Shown here in pieces: positions 8,218-19,300 of a DNA stretch of 64,000 nucleotides. Position 1 is the first letter of the stretch. Each line of letters begins with the position of its first letter. The position numbers and the translations under genes were made by a program. The stretch is from Blastococcus sp. TF02-8 (GTDB lineage: Bacteria; Actinomycetota; Actinomycetes; Mycobacteriales; Geodermatophilaceae), in the NCBI RefSeq assembly GCF_003319175.1, contig NZ_QOHK01000004.1, positions 62,001-126,000 on the forward strand, in the 5' to 3' direction. The notes beneath the pieces were generated by a model, which saw only the letters and a list, made by a program, of their open reading frames with translations, was not told where the DNA came from and did no database searches.

Positions 8218-9134
8218 GGTGTTCCTCCCGGTGGGACGACGGATCTGCGGAGCCATTCGATGGGATCGCCGGTGTCGACCTCCTGGCCCGCCGCCCGCAG
8301 CAGGTGCCGCACCAGCTGACGGCGGTGCGCGGAGAAGGTCAGCACGTGCGCGACGACGCTGCTGAGGACGAAGCTCTCCGGCGGCTCGCAGAGGGCGTCG
8401 ACCAGCCGGTCGTCCCAGCCGCCACGCCGGTCGACGTCCCGGACCACCGCCAGCCAGCGCGGGGCGGCGGCGTCGTGCCGCTCCAGCAGCCGGACCGGAT
8501 CGGGGTCGGCGTCGCGGGCCGGGGTGTCGCGGCCCTCGATCGAGGCGAGCCAGACCTCCACCGAGAAGACCAGGTGCTCCAGCACCGCCTGGACCGACTC
8601 CTCGAGGCCGTCCCACGGCAGCACCACGAGGCCGGGCAGCCGCACGGCCCGGAACTCCTCGGCGGTCAGTCCCTTCGCCTGCTCGATCAGCAGGCGGACG
8701 TCGTCGATGTCGTGCGCGACCAGCTGCTCGGTCAGCGGGTTCATGACCTGCTCCGTGCTGTGCACCCACAGCGAGGTGGGCGGGTGGAAGTGGATGCCGT
8801 TGGGCGCCGGCAGCCAGTGGCCGGCGGCGGGATCGACCGCGCTCGGGGCGCGGCCGTAGGCGCGGGTGAAGGCACGGCTGAAGCCCTCGACCGACTCGTA
8901 GCCCGCCGCCCAGGCGACCTCGGTGACGGCGGCACCCTGCCCCAGCTGCCAGGCGGCGCGCTCGAGCATCACCCGCCGGCGCATGGTGACCGGGGCCTCG
9001 CCGGCGTTCCTGCTCAGCACCCGGCTGAAGTGGAACGGTGAGACGTAGGCGTCGCCGGCCATGTCCGCGAGGGTGCGGTTGTCCTCGTCGAGCACCGCGT
9101 CCAGCAGCTCGCGCAGGCGGTCCCGTCCCGTCAT
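8211..9134 (-). CDS. AraC-family HTH regulator fused to a DinB-like domain
   Basis: A 307-residue protein. Residues about 1-105 form an AraC-type DNA-binding domain: two helix-turn-helix units, with FHFSRVLSRNAGEAP in the first and VAWAAGYESVEGFSRAFTRAYG in the second. The remainder resembles a DinB four-helix domain, with His in LEHLVFS and AHVLTFSAHRRQ as potential metal ligands. Such fusions usually control a coupled small enzyme gene, here the RibD-like reductase. The ATG at 9134 is chosen because a GAGACT hexamer lies 6 bases upstream. The effector is unknown. Confidence 0.88.
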   Translation of the reverse strand: MTGRDRLRELLDAVLDEDNRTLADMAGDAYVSPFHFSRVLSRNAGEAPVTMRRRVMLERAAWQLGQGAAVTEVAWAAGYESVEGFSRAFTRAYGRAPSAVDPAAGHWLPAPNGIHFHPPTSLWVHSTEQVMNPLTEQLVAHDIDDVRLLIEQAKGLTAEEFRAVRLPGLVVLPWDGLEESVQAVLEHLVFSVEVWLASIEGRDTPARDADPDPVRLLERHDAAAPRWLAVVRDVDRRGGWDDRLVDALCEPPESFVLSSVVAHVLTFSAHRRQLVRHLLRAAGQEVDTGDPIEWLRRSVVPPGGTPC

Positions 9135-9187
9135 GCAGGCAGTCTCGCGCGCCACGACCGTGCGGCACCCGACCGTTCTTGCTCAGC

Positions 9188-9694
9188 TCAGCGGGACGGT
9201 TCCTGACCGGAGGACGGCGGCACCCGGCAGGCGGCCTCCAGCCACAGCGCGGCAGCGACCAGCGCCGCGGAGCAGACCAGACCGAGGCCCGCGGTGACCG
9301 TGTCGTTCCCCGCCGCCGTCAGCCGCCCGACCGCCGGTGCCACGTGCAGCAGGACGCCGCCCCACAGGCCCGCGACGACCGCTCCCGCGTAGGCACTGGC
9401 CTGGGCCAGGACCGCCAGCCGCGCCACCAGCATCGGCTCCACCGGGCGGACCGTCGCCGCGCTGGCGTCCGCGACCGCCGGGCCACGACCGGCGCGGGCC
9501 TCCCGCTCCGCCTCCAGACGGGACCGCAGCGTGCGGGCGCCCAGCGCCTCGGCGAGCGCCAGGACGGCGAGCGGGAGCGGCAGCCACCAGCGCAGCTCCG
9601 GCAGCAGGCCGTACGAGGTGCGCACGAGCAGCCAGCCCGCCACGGCGAGGCCGGCGGCGAGGGCGAGCAGGTCGCGACGGCGGACGGGGCTCAC
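9188..9694 (-). CDS. DUF3180 family membrane protein
   Basis: A 168-residue protein with four hydrophobic segments (about 10-25, 32-48, 88-110 and 125-150) and a charged cytoplasmic loop after TM2. The family is found at the end of actinobacterial folate operons, and this gene follows folK after 7 bases. Function is unknown. The GTG start at 9694 gives SPVRRRDLLALAAGL, a positive-inside N-terminus. Confidence 0.85.
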   Translation of the reverse strand: MSPVRRRDLLALAAGLAVAGWLLVRTSYGLLPELRWWLPLPLAVLALAEALGARTLRSRLEAEREARAGRGPAVADASAATVRPVEPMLVARLAVLAQASAYAGAVVAGLWGGVLLHVAPAVGRLTAAGNDTVTAGLGLVCSAALVAAALWLEAACRVPPSSGQEPSR

Positions 9695-9701
9695 GGCCGG
9701 C

Positions 9702-10208
9702 TCAGTGGAGGTGGTCCCAGCGCACGACGGCGGCCACCTCGGCCGGGTCGAGCGCGGCGATCAGCTCCGAGACCCGGCCGTGCCCGGGCAGGACGGCGGT
9801 GGGCTCGACGACGTCCCACGGGACGAGCACGAAGGCGCGCTCGTGCGCCCGCGGGTGCGGCAGCGTCAGCTGCGGGTCGGCGGAGAGCACCGGCTGCCCG
9901 TCGTCGTCGGTGACGGTCACGACGTCCACGTCCAGCGTGCGCGCCCCCCACCGCACCTCGCGGGTCCGGCCGGCCGCCTGCTCCAGCTCGCCGGCCCGGG
10001 CCAGCCACCCCCGGGCGTCGCGGTCGCCGCGCACGACCGCGATCGCGTTCAGGTACGGCGGCTGCTCGACCGGCCCCCACGGCGGCGTCTCGTACAGCGT
10101 CGACCGCGCGACCAGCACCCCCTCGTCCTTGAGCGCGGTGAGCGCGGACCGCAGCGCGGCGGCGCGGTCACCGAGGTTGGCGCCCAGCGAGAGAACGGCT
10201 CTCGTCAT
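9702..10208 (-). CDS. folK: 2-amino-4-hydroxy-6-hydroxymethyldihydropteridine diphosphokinase
   Basis: A 168-residue HPPK. It carries LSLGANLGDR at the N-terminus, the YETPPWG loop, PYLNAIAVV, and the signature RWGARTLDVDVV with the metal-binding Asp pair, then LPHPRAHERAFVLVP. It pyrophosphorylates 6-hydroxymethyl-7,8-dihydropterin with ATP in folate synthesis, between FolB and FolP. The ATG overlaps the folB stop as ATGA. Confidence 0.96.
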   Translation of the reverse strand: MTRAVLSLGANLGDRAAALRSALTALKDEGVLVARSTLYETPPWGPVEQPPYLNAIAVVRGDRDARGWLARAGELEQAAGRTREVRWGARTLDVDVVTVTDDDGQPVLSADPQLTLPHPRAHERAFVLVPWDVVEPTAVLPGHGRVSELIAALDPAEVAAVVRWDHLH

Positions 10209-10591
10209 CGGCGCTGCCGCCGGATGCTCACGGTGACGTCGTCGAAGGGGACGCCGAGCTCGGCCTCGGGCTTGTGCACGGTGATCTCCACGGCGTCGAC
10301 CAGCTCGTTCGCCAGGCACACGTCGGCCAGCTGCTGGGCGAGGGTCTCCAGCAGGTTCACCGGGTCGCCGGTCAGGACGCGGTGCAACTGCTGCGCCAGA
10401 TCGGCGTAGTTCACCGTCCGGTCGAGGTCGTCGCCCGCGGCGGCCGCCGATGTGTCCAGCTCCAGGACGGCGTCGACCCGGAACATCTGCCCGCGTTCGC
10501 GCTCGAAGTCGTAGACGCCGTGGTGGGCGTGCGCGCGGATGCCACGGACGGCGATCCGGTCGGGGGTTCCGGGCGCGGACCACTCACCCAC
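10205..10591 (-). CDS. folB: Dihydroneopterin aldolase
   Basis: A 128-residue FolB. IAVRGIRAHAHHGVYDFER holds the conserved Glu/His region, and the C-terminal VEITVHKPEA holds the catalytic-site Lys. It converts dihydroneopterin to 6-hydroxymethyl-dihydropterin and glycolaldehyde. The GTG start overlaps the end of folP by 8 bases. Confidence 0.95.
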   Translation of the reverse strand: MGEWSAPGTPDRIAVRGIRAHAHHGVYDFERERGQMFRVDAVLELDTSAAAAGDDLDRTVNYADLAQQLHRVLTGDPVNLLETLAQQLADVCLANELVDAVEITVHKPEAELGVPFDDVTVSIRRQRR

Positions 10592-11432
10592 GGCTTGCTC
10601 CTCTCGCCGCGCGCACCGCGGCCACCGTGCGGACGGCGTCGACCGAGGCTGCGGCGTCGTGCACCCGCACGCCCCAGGCGCCGGCCTCGGCGGCCAGCAC
10701 CGTCGTGGCCAGCGTGGCGGCGTCGCGCTGCTCGGCCGGCCGGGGCTCGTCGTCCGGGCCGGCGAGCAGCCGGCCCAGGAAGGTCTTCCGCGAGGCGCCC
10801 ACGAGGACCGGCAGTCCCAGCGCGATCAACCGGTCGAGGCCGGCCAGGAGCGCCCAGTTGTGCTCGGCGCGCTTGGCGAACCCGAGCCCGGGGTCGAGCA
10901 CCAGCTGCTCGGGCCGCACGCCGGCGGCGACGACGTCCTCGACGCGGGCCATCAGCTCGGCGCAGACCTCGGTGACGACGTCGCCGTAGCGGGCCGCCGC
11001 GTACATCTCCCGGCTGTGCCCGCGCCAGTGCATCAGCACCCACGGCACGCCGGTCCCGGCGACGAGGTCGGCCATGTTCTCGTCGGCCAGACCACCGCTG
11101 ACGTCGTTGACGAGCACCGCGCCCGCGGCCAGCGCCGCCTCCGCCACCTCGGCGCGGGTGGTGTCGACGCTGGTGCGCACCCCGGCGGCTGCCAGTCGCC
11201 GGATCACCGGGACGACCCGGCGGCACTCCTCCTGGGCGTCGACCCGGTCGGCGCCGGGGCGGGTGGACTCGCCGCCGACGTCGACGTAGTCCGCGCCTGC
11301 GGCGTGCATCGCCAGCCCGTGCGCGACGGCGACCTCGGGGTCGGCGAAGCAGCCGCCGTCGGAGAACGAGTCGGGGGTGACGTTCAGGACGCCCATGACC
11401 ACGCACCGGTCGGGGCGCGGCACGGTGATCAC
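10584..11432 (-). CDS. folP: Dihydropteroate synthase
   Basis: A 282-residue TIM-barrel enzyme: [49 protein letters not shown] and [10 protein letters not shown], all diagnostic of DHPS, the sulfonamide target. It condenses the pterin pyrophosphate with p-aminobenzoate. The GTG start at 11432 overlaps the folE stop as GTGA. A longer reading from 11552 would lie inside folE and is not used. Confidence 0.96.
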   Translation of the reverse strand: MITVPRPDRCVVMGVLNVTPDSFSDGGCFADPEVAVAHGLAMHAAGADYVDVGGESTRPGADRVDAQEECRRVVPVIRRLAAAGVRTSVDTTRAEVAEAALAAGAVLVNDVSGGLADENMADLVAGTGVPWVLMHWRGHSREMYAAARYGDVVTEVCAELMARVEDVVAAGVRPEQLVLDPGLGFAKRAEHNWALLAGLDRLIALGLPVLVGASRKTFLGRLLAGPDDEPRPAEQRDAATLATTVLAAEAGAWGVRVHDAAASVDAVRTVAAVRAARGASRG

Positions 11433-12042
11433 CTGCCCAGCACCAGGCTCATGGCCTCGCTGCGGGTCGCCGCGTTGTCCCGGAAGATCCCCCGGACCGC
11501 CGAGGTGACGGTGGAGGAACCGGGCTTGCGGATGCCCCGCATGGCCATGCACAGGTGCTCGGCCTGGATGACCACGAGCACGCCCCGCGGCTTCAGGGCG
11601 TCGTTGAGGGCGTCGGCGATCTGCCGCGTCATCCGTTCCTGGACCTGGGGACGGCGGGCGTACACCTCGACCAGCCGGGCCAGCTTGGACAGGCCCGTCA
11701 CCCGCCCGTCGTGACCCGGGATGTAGGCCACGTGGGCCACACCGTGGAACGGCACCAGGTGGTGCTCGCAGGTCGAGTACATCGGGATGTCCTTGACCAG
11801 CACGAGCTCGTCGTGGTCCTCGTCGAACGTCGTCGCGAGGATCTCGTACGGGTCCTGCCAGAGCCCGGCGAAGGTCTCCGCGTAGGCACGGGCCACCCGC
11901 GCCGGGGTGTCGCGCAGCCCGGCGCGGTCGGGGTCCTCCCCCACCGCGATGAGCAGCTCGCGGACCGCCGCGGCGGCCCGCTCGTGGTCGACGCCAGGGG
12001 CCGGCGTCAGCAGCACGTCCTCCGGCTCGGCCGGGATCTCGC

Positions 12043-12046
<4 letters not shown>
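11429..12046 (-). CDS. folE: GTP cyclohydrolase I
   Basis: A 205-residue FolE. It has the zinc and active-site segments [14 protein letters not shown] and [11 protein letters not shown], with C and H ligands intact, and [20 protein letters not shown]. It commits GTP to the pterin branch of folate synthesis. The ATG overlaps the ftsH stop as ATGA, so folate genes are transcribed behind the protease gene. Confidence 0.97.
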
Positions 12047-14025
<1,979 letters not shown>

Positions 14026-14225
14026 ACACCGATGCCGGGAGCCGGCGTACCGGCCTGCCCGTCGACCCTCCTGATCGTCCCCAGGACGCCGCCGGCGGCC
14101 CGGGTGGGGACCCCGGCGCTCGGAGCAGCGTCGTCACGATCGACGGTACACCGGGGACCCTGGGGATCCCCTGCCCGCGAGCTGGGAGGCGTCCTGCATC
14201 CCTCGGGCGGAGGACACCCCGCGCC

Positions 14226-14816
14226 TCAGCTGGAGTACACCTCGGGCTTGAGCGTCCCGATGTAGGGGAGGTCCCGGTACCGCTCGGCGTAGTCCAGGCC
14301 GTACCCGACGACGAACTCGTTCGGGATGTCGAAGCCCACGTACTTGACCGGCACCTCGACCTTGATCGCGTCGGGCTTGCGCAGCAGGGCGCAGACCTCG
14401 AGGGACTCGGGTGCGCGGCCGCCGAGGTTCTTCAGCAGCCAGGACAGCGTCAGGCCGGAGTCGATGATGTCCTCGAGCACCAGCACGTGCTTGCCGGTGA
14501 TGTCGCGGTCGAGGTCCTTGAGGATCCGGACGACGCCGGAGGAGCTGGTCGAGGAGCCGTAGGACGAGACGGCCATGAACTCCATCTGCGTCGGCAGCTG
14601 CAGTGCGCGGGCGAAGTCGCTCATGAACAGCACGGCGCCCTTGAGCACGCCGACGAGCAGGACCTCCTTGCCCGCGTAGTCGGCGGCGATCCGGGCCGCG
14701 AGCTCGGCGATCTTGGCCTGGATCTGCTCCTCGCTGAGGAGCACGTGGTCGATGTCCGGGCCGTAGCCGTGGTCGGGACCGAGGGCCCCGGGGGTGCTGG
14801 CGGGCTCCGTCGTCAC
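14226..14816 (-). CDS. hpt: Hypoxanthine phosphoribosyltransferase
   Basis: A 196-residue type I phosphoribosyltransferase. It has [18 protein letters not shown], the flexible-loop [10 protein letters not shown] region, and the PRPP-binding motif [14 protein letters not shown]. It salvages hypoxanthine and guanine. The GTG start at 14816 overlaps the tilS stop as GTGA, the common tilS-hpt arrangement in actinobacteria. The 200 bases between this gene and ftsH hold a GGGGATCCCC palindrome near 14160 and presumably the ftsH promoter. Confidence 0.95.
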   Translation of the reverse strand: MTTEPASTPGALGPDHGYGPDIDHVLLSEEQIQAKIAELAARIAADYAGKEVLLVGVLKGAVLFMSDFARALQLPTQMEFMAVSSYGSSTSSSGVVRILKDLDRDITGKHVLVLEDIIDSGLTLSWLLKNLGGRAPESLEVCALLRKPDAIKVEVPVKYVGFDIPNEFVVGYGLDYAERYRDLPYIGTLKPEVYSS

Positions 14817-15829
14817 GGAAGGGGCTCCTCGAGGGGTGCGGGTCCGGGATCCGCGCGCCGGACCTCCGGCGGCAGGACCACCAGACTGCCAGACGCCCGG
14901 ACGACGCCTGCGCCACCGGGTAGGTCGACCCGGCCCTGCCCGCGCCATCGTGTGACGAGCGCCTCGACGGCGCGCAGGTGCACTGCCTGCAGGTCGGGGA
15001 TCCCGGCAGCGAGCAACCACCCCCGGAGCACCCGACGTCGGACCGCTGCGGGCAACGGCTCGAGCGGGCGGGCGGGCAGGCTGCCGTCCCCGACCTCGCC
15101 GGCGAGCCTGGCGAGCTCCGCGGCGGCGATCCCGTCGAGGGCGTCGAGGTCCTCCCGCACCAGCGCCGCGGTCCGCGCGAGAGCCGGTGCGACGCCGCCG
15201 CCCAGCACCTCCTCCAGCAGCGGCAGGGCCTCGGTGCGCAGGCGGACCCGCGTGTAGGCGGGATCGACGTTCCACGGGTCGTCCCACACCGGGAGCCCCT
15301 GGTCGGCGCAGGCCTCCCGTGTCGTGGCCCGCCGGACGCCGAGCAGCGGGCGCCAGAACGGTGGCCGGTCCTCGACCATGCCGGCCACCGAGCGCGGGCC
15401 CGAGCCCCGGCCCAGGCCGAGCAGCACCGTCTCGGCCTGGTCGTCGAGGGTGTGGCCGAGCGCGATGCGGGCGTCGTGCTCGACGGCCGCGGACGCGAGC
15501 GCGGCGTACCGGGCCTCACGGGCGGCACCCTCCGGACCTCCCGCTTCCGTCACCTGCACCGGCAGGACGAGGACGGGGTCCAGGCCGAGCCGGGCCAGCA
15601 GCTCCGCGGTCTCGCGCGCCCGCTGGGCCGATCCCGGCTGGAGGCCGTGGTCGACCGTCACGCCGCCGACCCGCACGCCGGCGTCCCGGGCCTCGAAGGC
15701 GAGCGCGGCGGCCAGCGCCACCGAGTCCGCTCCCCCGCTGCAGGCGGCCAGCACGGGGTGCGGCGAGCGGCGCAGACCGCCGCGGACGGCGTGCCGCAGG
15801 ACGGCGACGGCGCGAGGCGGCCCGCTCAC
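14813..15829 (-). CDS. tilS: tRNA(Ile)-lysidine synthetase
   Basis: A 338-residue N-type ATP pyrophosphatase with the PP-loop SGGADS at 31-36, [31 protein letters not shown] and [17 protein letters not shown], which are typical of TilS. It modifies C34 of the CAU-anticodon tRNA-Ile to lysidine, an essential decoding step. The GTG start lies 7 bases after the metalloprotease stop. Confidence 0.94.
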   Translation of the reverse strand: MSGPPRAVAVLRHAVRGGLRRSPHPVLAACSGGADSVALAAALAFEARDAGVRVGGVTVDHGLQPGSAQRARETAELLARLGLDPVLVLPVQVTEAGGPEGAAREARYAALASAAVEHDARIALGHTLDDQAETVLLGLGRGSGPRSVAGMVEDRPPFWRPLLGVRRATTREACADQGLPVWDDPWNVDPAYTRVRLRTEALPLLEEVLGGGVAPALARTAALVREDLDALDGIAAAELARLAGEVGDGSLPARPLEPLPAAVRRRVLRGWLLAAGIPDLQAVHLRAVEALVTRWRGQGRVDLPGGAGVVRASGSLVVLPPEVRRADPGPAPLEEPLP

Positions 15830-15836
15830 CCGGCGG

Positions 15837-16922
15837 TCAGGCGAGGACGGCGGGGCGGCCGAGCACCCGCTCGACCCACCGCTCCGGCGCCGTGAGCTCC
15901 TCGATGCGCGGCAGGTTCTGCGGACCTTCCCAGACCCGGTTGAACCCCTCCATGCCGACCAGGTCGACGACGCCGCCCACGAAGACCCGCCCCTCGGCGT
16001 ACTGCTTCATCTTCTGCTCGAGGCCGAGGAGCCGGCGCAGCACCCGGTCCAGCGGGCCGGCGCCCTTGCGGCGCTGGGCGAACCGCTTGCGCAGCGTGCG
16101 CACCGACGGCACGACCTCGGGGCCCACGCCGTCCATCACGTACTCGGCGTGACCCTCGACCAGGCTCATCACGGCGGTCACCCGGTCGAGCACCGCGCGC
16201 TGCCGCGGGTCCCGGACCAGCGCCATGAGCCCCTCGGACTCGCCCGACTGCCCGCCGCGGACCGCGTCGACGACCCCGCGCAGCAGGTCCTGCAGCCGTT
16301 CCCGCAACGCCTCGGGCGCGAGATCGGTGGCGGCGACGAACTCCGCGATCTGCTCCTCCAGGTAGCCGTGCAGCCAGGGGACGGCGGTGAACTGCAACTG
16401 GTGGGTGACCTCGTGCAGGCAGACCCACAGCCGGAAGTCCGACGGGTCGACGCCGAGCTTGCGCTCGGTGGCCACGATGTTCGGCGCGACGAGGAGCAGC
16501 CGGCCCCCGGTGCCGAAGATCTCGTACTGGCCGAGCACGCGGCTGGAGAGGAAGGCGAGCAGCCCGCCCGCCTGCAGCCCGGTGGCGCGGGAGCCGATGG
16601 CGGTGGCGAGGACGCCGGGCCGGCTGTCCTGCTGCTCGGCCAGCTTCTCGACCAGCGGGTCCAGCAGGGCCGCCATGCCCCGGGCGTTCGCGTCGGCCCA
16701 CGCGGGCCGGTCGACGACGGCGACCTCGGGCACCGGGCCGCCGGGTGCCGGGCTCAGGCCGGTCAGCGCCTCCACGTGGGCGACCGCGGTGGCCGCGGCC
16801 TCGTGCAGCTCGCGGACCACGGCGGCGGCGTCCTCCCGCGTGGTGGACGGCCCCGGGCTGACCAGCCGGCGGGCGGTGCGTCCGGCCAGGGCCCAGTCGA
16901 CCATCGAGGAGGCGCTGCTCAT
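15837..16922 (-). CDS. Zinc-dependent metalloprotease-like protein (DUF2342)
   Basis: A 361-residue protein with a gluzincin-like HEVTH in WVCLHEVTHQLQF, and a downstream VEGHAEYVMDG that could supply the third ligand Glu. Members of this DUF2342 family have been described as associated with F420 genomes in TIGRFAM; substrate and role are unknown. It is the first gene of the metalloprotease-tilS-hpt unit. The ATG at 16922 has a TACGGT hexamer 6 bases upstream; a second ATG at 16904 is possible. Confidence 0.9.
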   Translation of the reverse strand: MSSASSMVDWALAGRTARRLVSPGPSTTREDAAAVVRELHEAAATAVAHVEALTGLSPAPGGPVPEVAVVDRPAWADANARGMAALLDPLVEKLAEQQDSRPGVLATAIGSRATGLQAGGLLAFLSSRVLGQYEIFGTGGRLLLVAPNIVATERKLGVDPSDFRLWVCLHEVTHQLQFTAVPWLHGYLEEQIAEFVAATDLAPEALRERLQDLLRGVVDAVRGGQSGESEGLMALVRDPRQRAVLDRVTAVMSLVEGHAEYVMDGVGPEVVPSVRTLRKRFAQRRKGAGPLDRVLRRLLGLEQKMKQYAEGRVFVGGVVDLVGMEGFNRVWEGPQNLPRIEELTAPERWVERVLGRPAVLA

Positions 16923-16928
16923 CGCTTC

Positions 16929-16934
16929 ACCGTA
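16929..16934 (-). promoter_or_regulatory. -10 hexamer TACGGT, leaderless promoter
   Basis: TACGGT on the minus strand is 6 bases from the ATG of the metalloprotease gene, with no Shine-Dalgarno between. Confidence 0.5.
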
Positions 16935-17009
16935 CGTGGTGACGGACCGGGACGGCCGCCCTTCAGGGACCCGGCCGAGCCGGCGAGGAGAACGGGGTCC
17001 TTTGACCTG

Positions 17010-18425
17010 CTAGCAGCCGCAGGCGGCCAGCTCGGAGGCGAAGTCGTCCAGGACGCCCTCGGCCGCCGCCTCGCTGCCGGTGCTCTTGTCGGCCACCACG
17101 GCGAAGGCCAGCAACCGTCCGTCGGCGGTCACCACCGTGCCGGCGAGGGCGTGCACGCCCAGCAGGGTGCCGGTCTTGGCCCGCACGGTGCCCGGCGCGG
17201 TGGCCGGGTCGGCGTCGCCGCGATCGGCGAGGGTGCCGTCGTACCCCGCGACGGGCAGCCCGGAGAGCAGCGACGACGCCTCGCCCAGGCTGCCGTCCGC
17301 CGCCCCGGTGACGACGTCGGCCAGCACGTCGGCGGTGACGACGTCCTCCCGGGACAGGCCGCTGCCGTCGGCGAGCGTCACGCCGGAGACGTCCAGGCCC
17401 GCCTCCTTCAGTGCGGCGACCACCGCCTTGCCGGCGCCCTCGAAGGTCGCGGGCTGCTTGCGGGCGATCGCGACCTGCCGGGCCAGGGCCTCGGCGAGCA
17501 TGTTGTCGGACATGGACAGCGCCTGCTCCACCAGGCGGGCGACCGGCGCCGACTGCACGGTGCCGAGCGTCTTCGCGCCCGCGGGGGCCTGCCCGAGGAC
17601 GACGGTCGCGTTCGGGGCGCCGAGTGCGTCGGCCAGCGCGGCACCGGCGTCCAGCCCGGGCTGACCGCTGCGTGCCGTGGAGCCGGGGCTGACCCGGGCG
17701 CCGTCCACGGCGGTGGCCGTGACCGGGGCGGCGTAGCTGGAGGGGGCGTCCGCCGGTCCCCAGCCGCTCGCGGTCAGGGGCCCGGTGTAGAGGGAGCTGT
17801 CGACGACGACGCGGGTGACCGCGGTGCCGGCGGGCAGCGCGCCCACGACCTGGGTGGCGAGGTCCGCGACCGTGGGCGCTCCGGGGTAGGTGCGCGAGGG
17901 CGTGGTGCGGGAGAGCGTGACGTCACCACCGCCGACCAGCACGACCTCACCGGGGGTCGCGCCGCTGACGACCGTCGTCGCGAACGTGTCGGACGGGTCG
18001 AGCGTGGTGAGCGCCGCGACCGCGGTGAGCAGCTTCGCCGTGGACGCCGGGGTCACCGGGGCGTCGGGCTGCTGCTGGAAGAGCACGTCGCCGGTGGCCA
18101 CGTCGACGACCTGCGCGCTGGCGCCGCTGCCGAGCGCGGAGCCGGTGACCAGCGGCGTCAGGCGGGAGCGGAGGACGTCGGCCTCCGGGGTGGGCGCATC
18201 GCTCGCCAGACCGGCGAGCACCGGCTTCACGGGACCGAGCTCGGGCAGCTTCGCGTCGGGGACGGGCGCGGCCTCCGTGCCGGGGGCGTCGTCGCCGCCC
18301 ATCGAGACGCCCAGTCCGATGCCGCCGCCGACGAGCAGCAGGACGAGCGCGACGACGGCGATCGTCATGCGCCGACGGAACCGCCCGTAGTTCGCGGTGA
18401 TGACCGTCGATCCACCCGACGTCAT
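17010..18425 (-). CDS. dacB: D-alanyl-D-alanine carboxypeptidase/endopeptidase (PBP4-like)
   Basis: A 471-residue class C penicillin-binding protein. It has one N-terminal signal anchor (about 19-42), the catalytic motif STAK at 128-131, SDN at 306-308 and KTG at 417-419. The large insertion between motifs 1 and 2 is typical of PBP4/DacB. It trims or cleaves peptidoglycan cross-links outside the membrane. It is transcribed divergently from ppa across 65 bases. Its C-terminus ends CGC, which is unusual and might form a disulfide. Confidence 0.94.
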   Translation of the reverse strand: MTSGGSTVITANYGRFRRRMTIAVVALVLLLVGGGIGLGVSMGGDDAPGTEAAPVPDAKLPELGPVKPVLAGLASDAPTPEADVLRSRLTPLVTGSALGSGASAQVVDVATGDVLFQQQPDAPVTPASTAKLLTAVAALTTLDPSDTFATTVVSGATPGEVVLVGGGDVTLSRTTPSRTYPGAPTVADLATQVVGALPAGTAVTRVVVDSSLYTGPLTASGWGPADAPSSYAAPVTATAVDGARVSPGSTARSGQPGLDAGAALADALGAPNATVVLGQAPAGAKTLGTVQSAPVARLVEQALSMSDNMLAEALARQVAIARKQPATFEGAGKAVVAALKEAGLDVSGVTLADGSGLSREDVVTADVLADVVTGAADGSLGEASSLLSGLPVAGYDGTLADRGDADPATAPGTVRAKTGTLLGVHALAGTVVTADGRLLAFAVVADKSTGSEAAAEGVLDDFASELAACGC

Positions 18426-18490
18426 GCTCTCAACCCCCCAGAGGGGGGCCTCTGCCGACCGGATCGGCCCCCGTGGGCCACACTACGTTC

Positions 18491-18985
18491 GTGCAGTTCG
18501 ACGTGACGGTAGAAATCCCGAAGGGCCAGCGGAACAAGTACGAGCTGGACCATGAGACCGGACGCATCCGCTTGGACCGGATGCTGTTCACCTCCACCCG
18601 CTATCCGGCGGACTACGGCTACATCGAGAACACCCTGGGGCAGGACGGCGACCCGCTCGACGCCCTGGTGATCCTCGAGGAGCCCACGTTCCCGGGATGC
18701 CTGGTGACCTGCCGGGCCATCGGCATGTTCCGCATGACCGACGAGGCCGGCGGGGACGACAAGGTCCTCTGCGTCCCGGCGACGGACCCGCGGGTGGCCC
18801 ACCTCAAGGAGATCGACGACGTGTCGGAGTTCGACCGTCTCGAGATCCAGCACTTCTTCGAGACCTACAAGGACCTCGAGCCGGGCAAGTCGGTCGAGGG
18901 TGCCGAGTGGGTCGGCCGCGCGGAGGCCGAGGCCGAGATCGAGGCCTCCATCCAGCGGGCGAAGGACAACTCCACGCACCACTGA
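18491..18985 (+). CDS. ppa: Inorganic pyrophosphatase (family I)
   Basis: A 164-residue soluble pyrophosphatase: [40 protein letters not shown] with the metal-binding Asp cluster, and DDKVLCVP. It hydrolyses the PPi made by nucleic acid and aminoacyl-tRNA synthesis. The GTG at 18491 matches the usual N-terminus of the family; the in-frame GTG at 18473 adds six residues without a ribosome site. A perfect 13-bp hairpin follows. Confidence 0.95.
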   Translation: MQFDVTVEIPKGQRNKYELDHETGRIRLDRMLFTSTRYPADYGYIENTLGQDGDPLDALVILEEPTFPGCLVTCRAIGMFRMTDEAGGDDKVLCVPATDPRVAHLKEIDDVSEFDRLEIQHFFETYKDLEPGKSVEGAEWVGRAEAEAEIEASIQRAKDNSTHH

Positions 18986-19023
18986 TCGACACCCGGTCCT
19001 CCGGGCCGGGCGCCGACCGCACC

Positions 19024-19056
19024 GACGGCGGCACGTCTCGACGACGTGCCGCCGTC
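19024..19056 (+). terminator. Terminator of ppa
   Basis: GACGGCGGCACGT (19024-19036) pairs perfectly with ACGTGCCGCCGTC (19044-19056) around a 7-base loop, 39 bases past the ppa stop. There is no U-run, as is common in high-GC actinobacteria. Confidence 0.8.
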
Positions 19057-19133
19057 AGCCGTTCCCAGGGGAGGGCTGCTCGCGGCCCGATGGCGCCCGC
19101 GTGCGCACGAGCGCGGCCTCCCGGGAACGACAG

Positions 19134-19159
19134 CGGGCCCGTCCTGGTGGACGGGCCCG
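19134..19159 (-). terminator. Terminator of tRNA-Thr
   Basis: GGGCCCGTCC (19135-19144) pairs with GGACGGGCCC (19149-19158) around a TGGT loop; one further C-G pair closes it. It lies 11 bases beyond the 3' end of the tRNA on the minus strand. Confidence 0.8.
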
Positions 19160-19169
19160 GCGTGTGGAG

Positions 19170-19242
19170 AGCCGCCTGTCGGAATCGAACCGACGACCTT
19201 CTCATTACGAGTGAGATGCTCTACCGACTGAGCTAAGGCGGC
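19170..19242 (-). tRNA. tRNA-Thr (anticodon CGU)
   Basis: A complete 73-base cloverleaf. The acceptor stem is GCCGCCT/AGGCGGC with discriminator T; the D stem is GCTC/GAGC; the anticodon stem is TCTCA/TGAGA with loop CTCGTAA, so the anticodon is CGT, reading ACG threonine codons. The T stem is GTCGG/CCGAC with loop TTCGATT. The 3' CCA is not encoded. Confidence 0.97.
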
Positions 19243-19300
19243 GAACTGCCCGCACAGCCTACGACACCGGGTCGCGGGGCTCGCGCAGGGGCAGGCGGTG

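Noticed and set aside
18473-18490. Upstream GTG as the start of ppa
   Set aside because: It has no ribosome site and adds six residues not found at the usual N-terminus of the family.
15324-18506. 1060-codon open frame on the plus strand
   Set aside because: It runs opposite tilS, the metalloprotease and dacB, all with intact catalytic motifs; no domain is recognisable in it.
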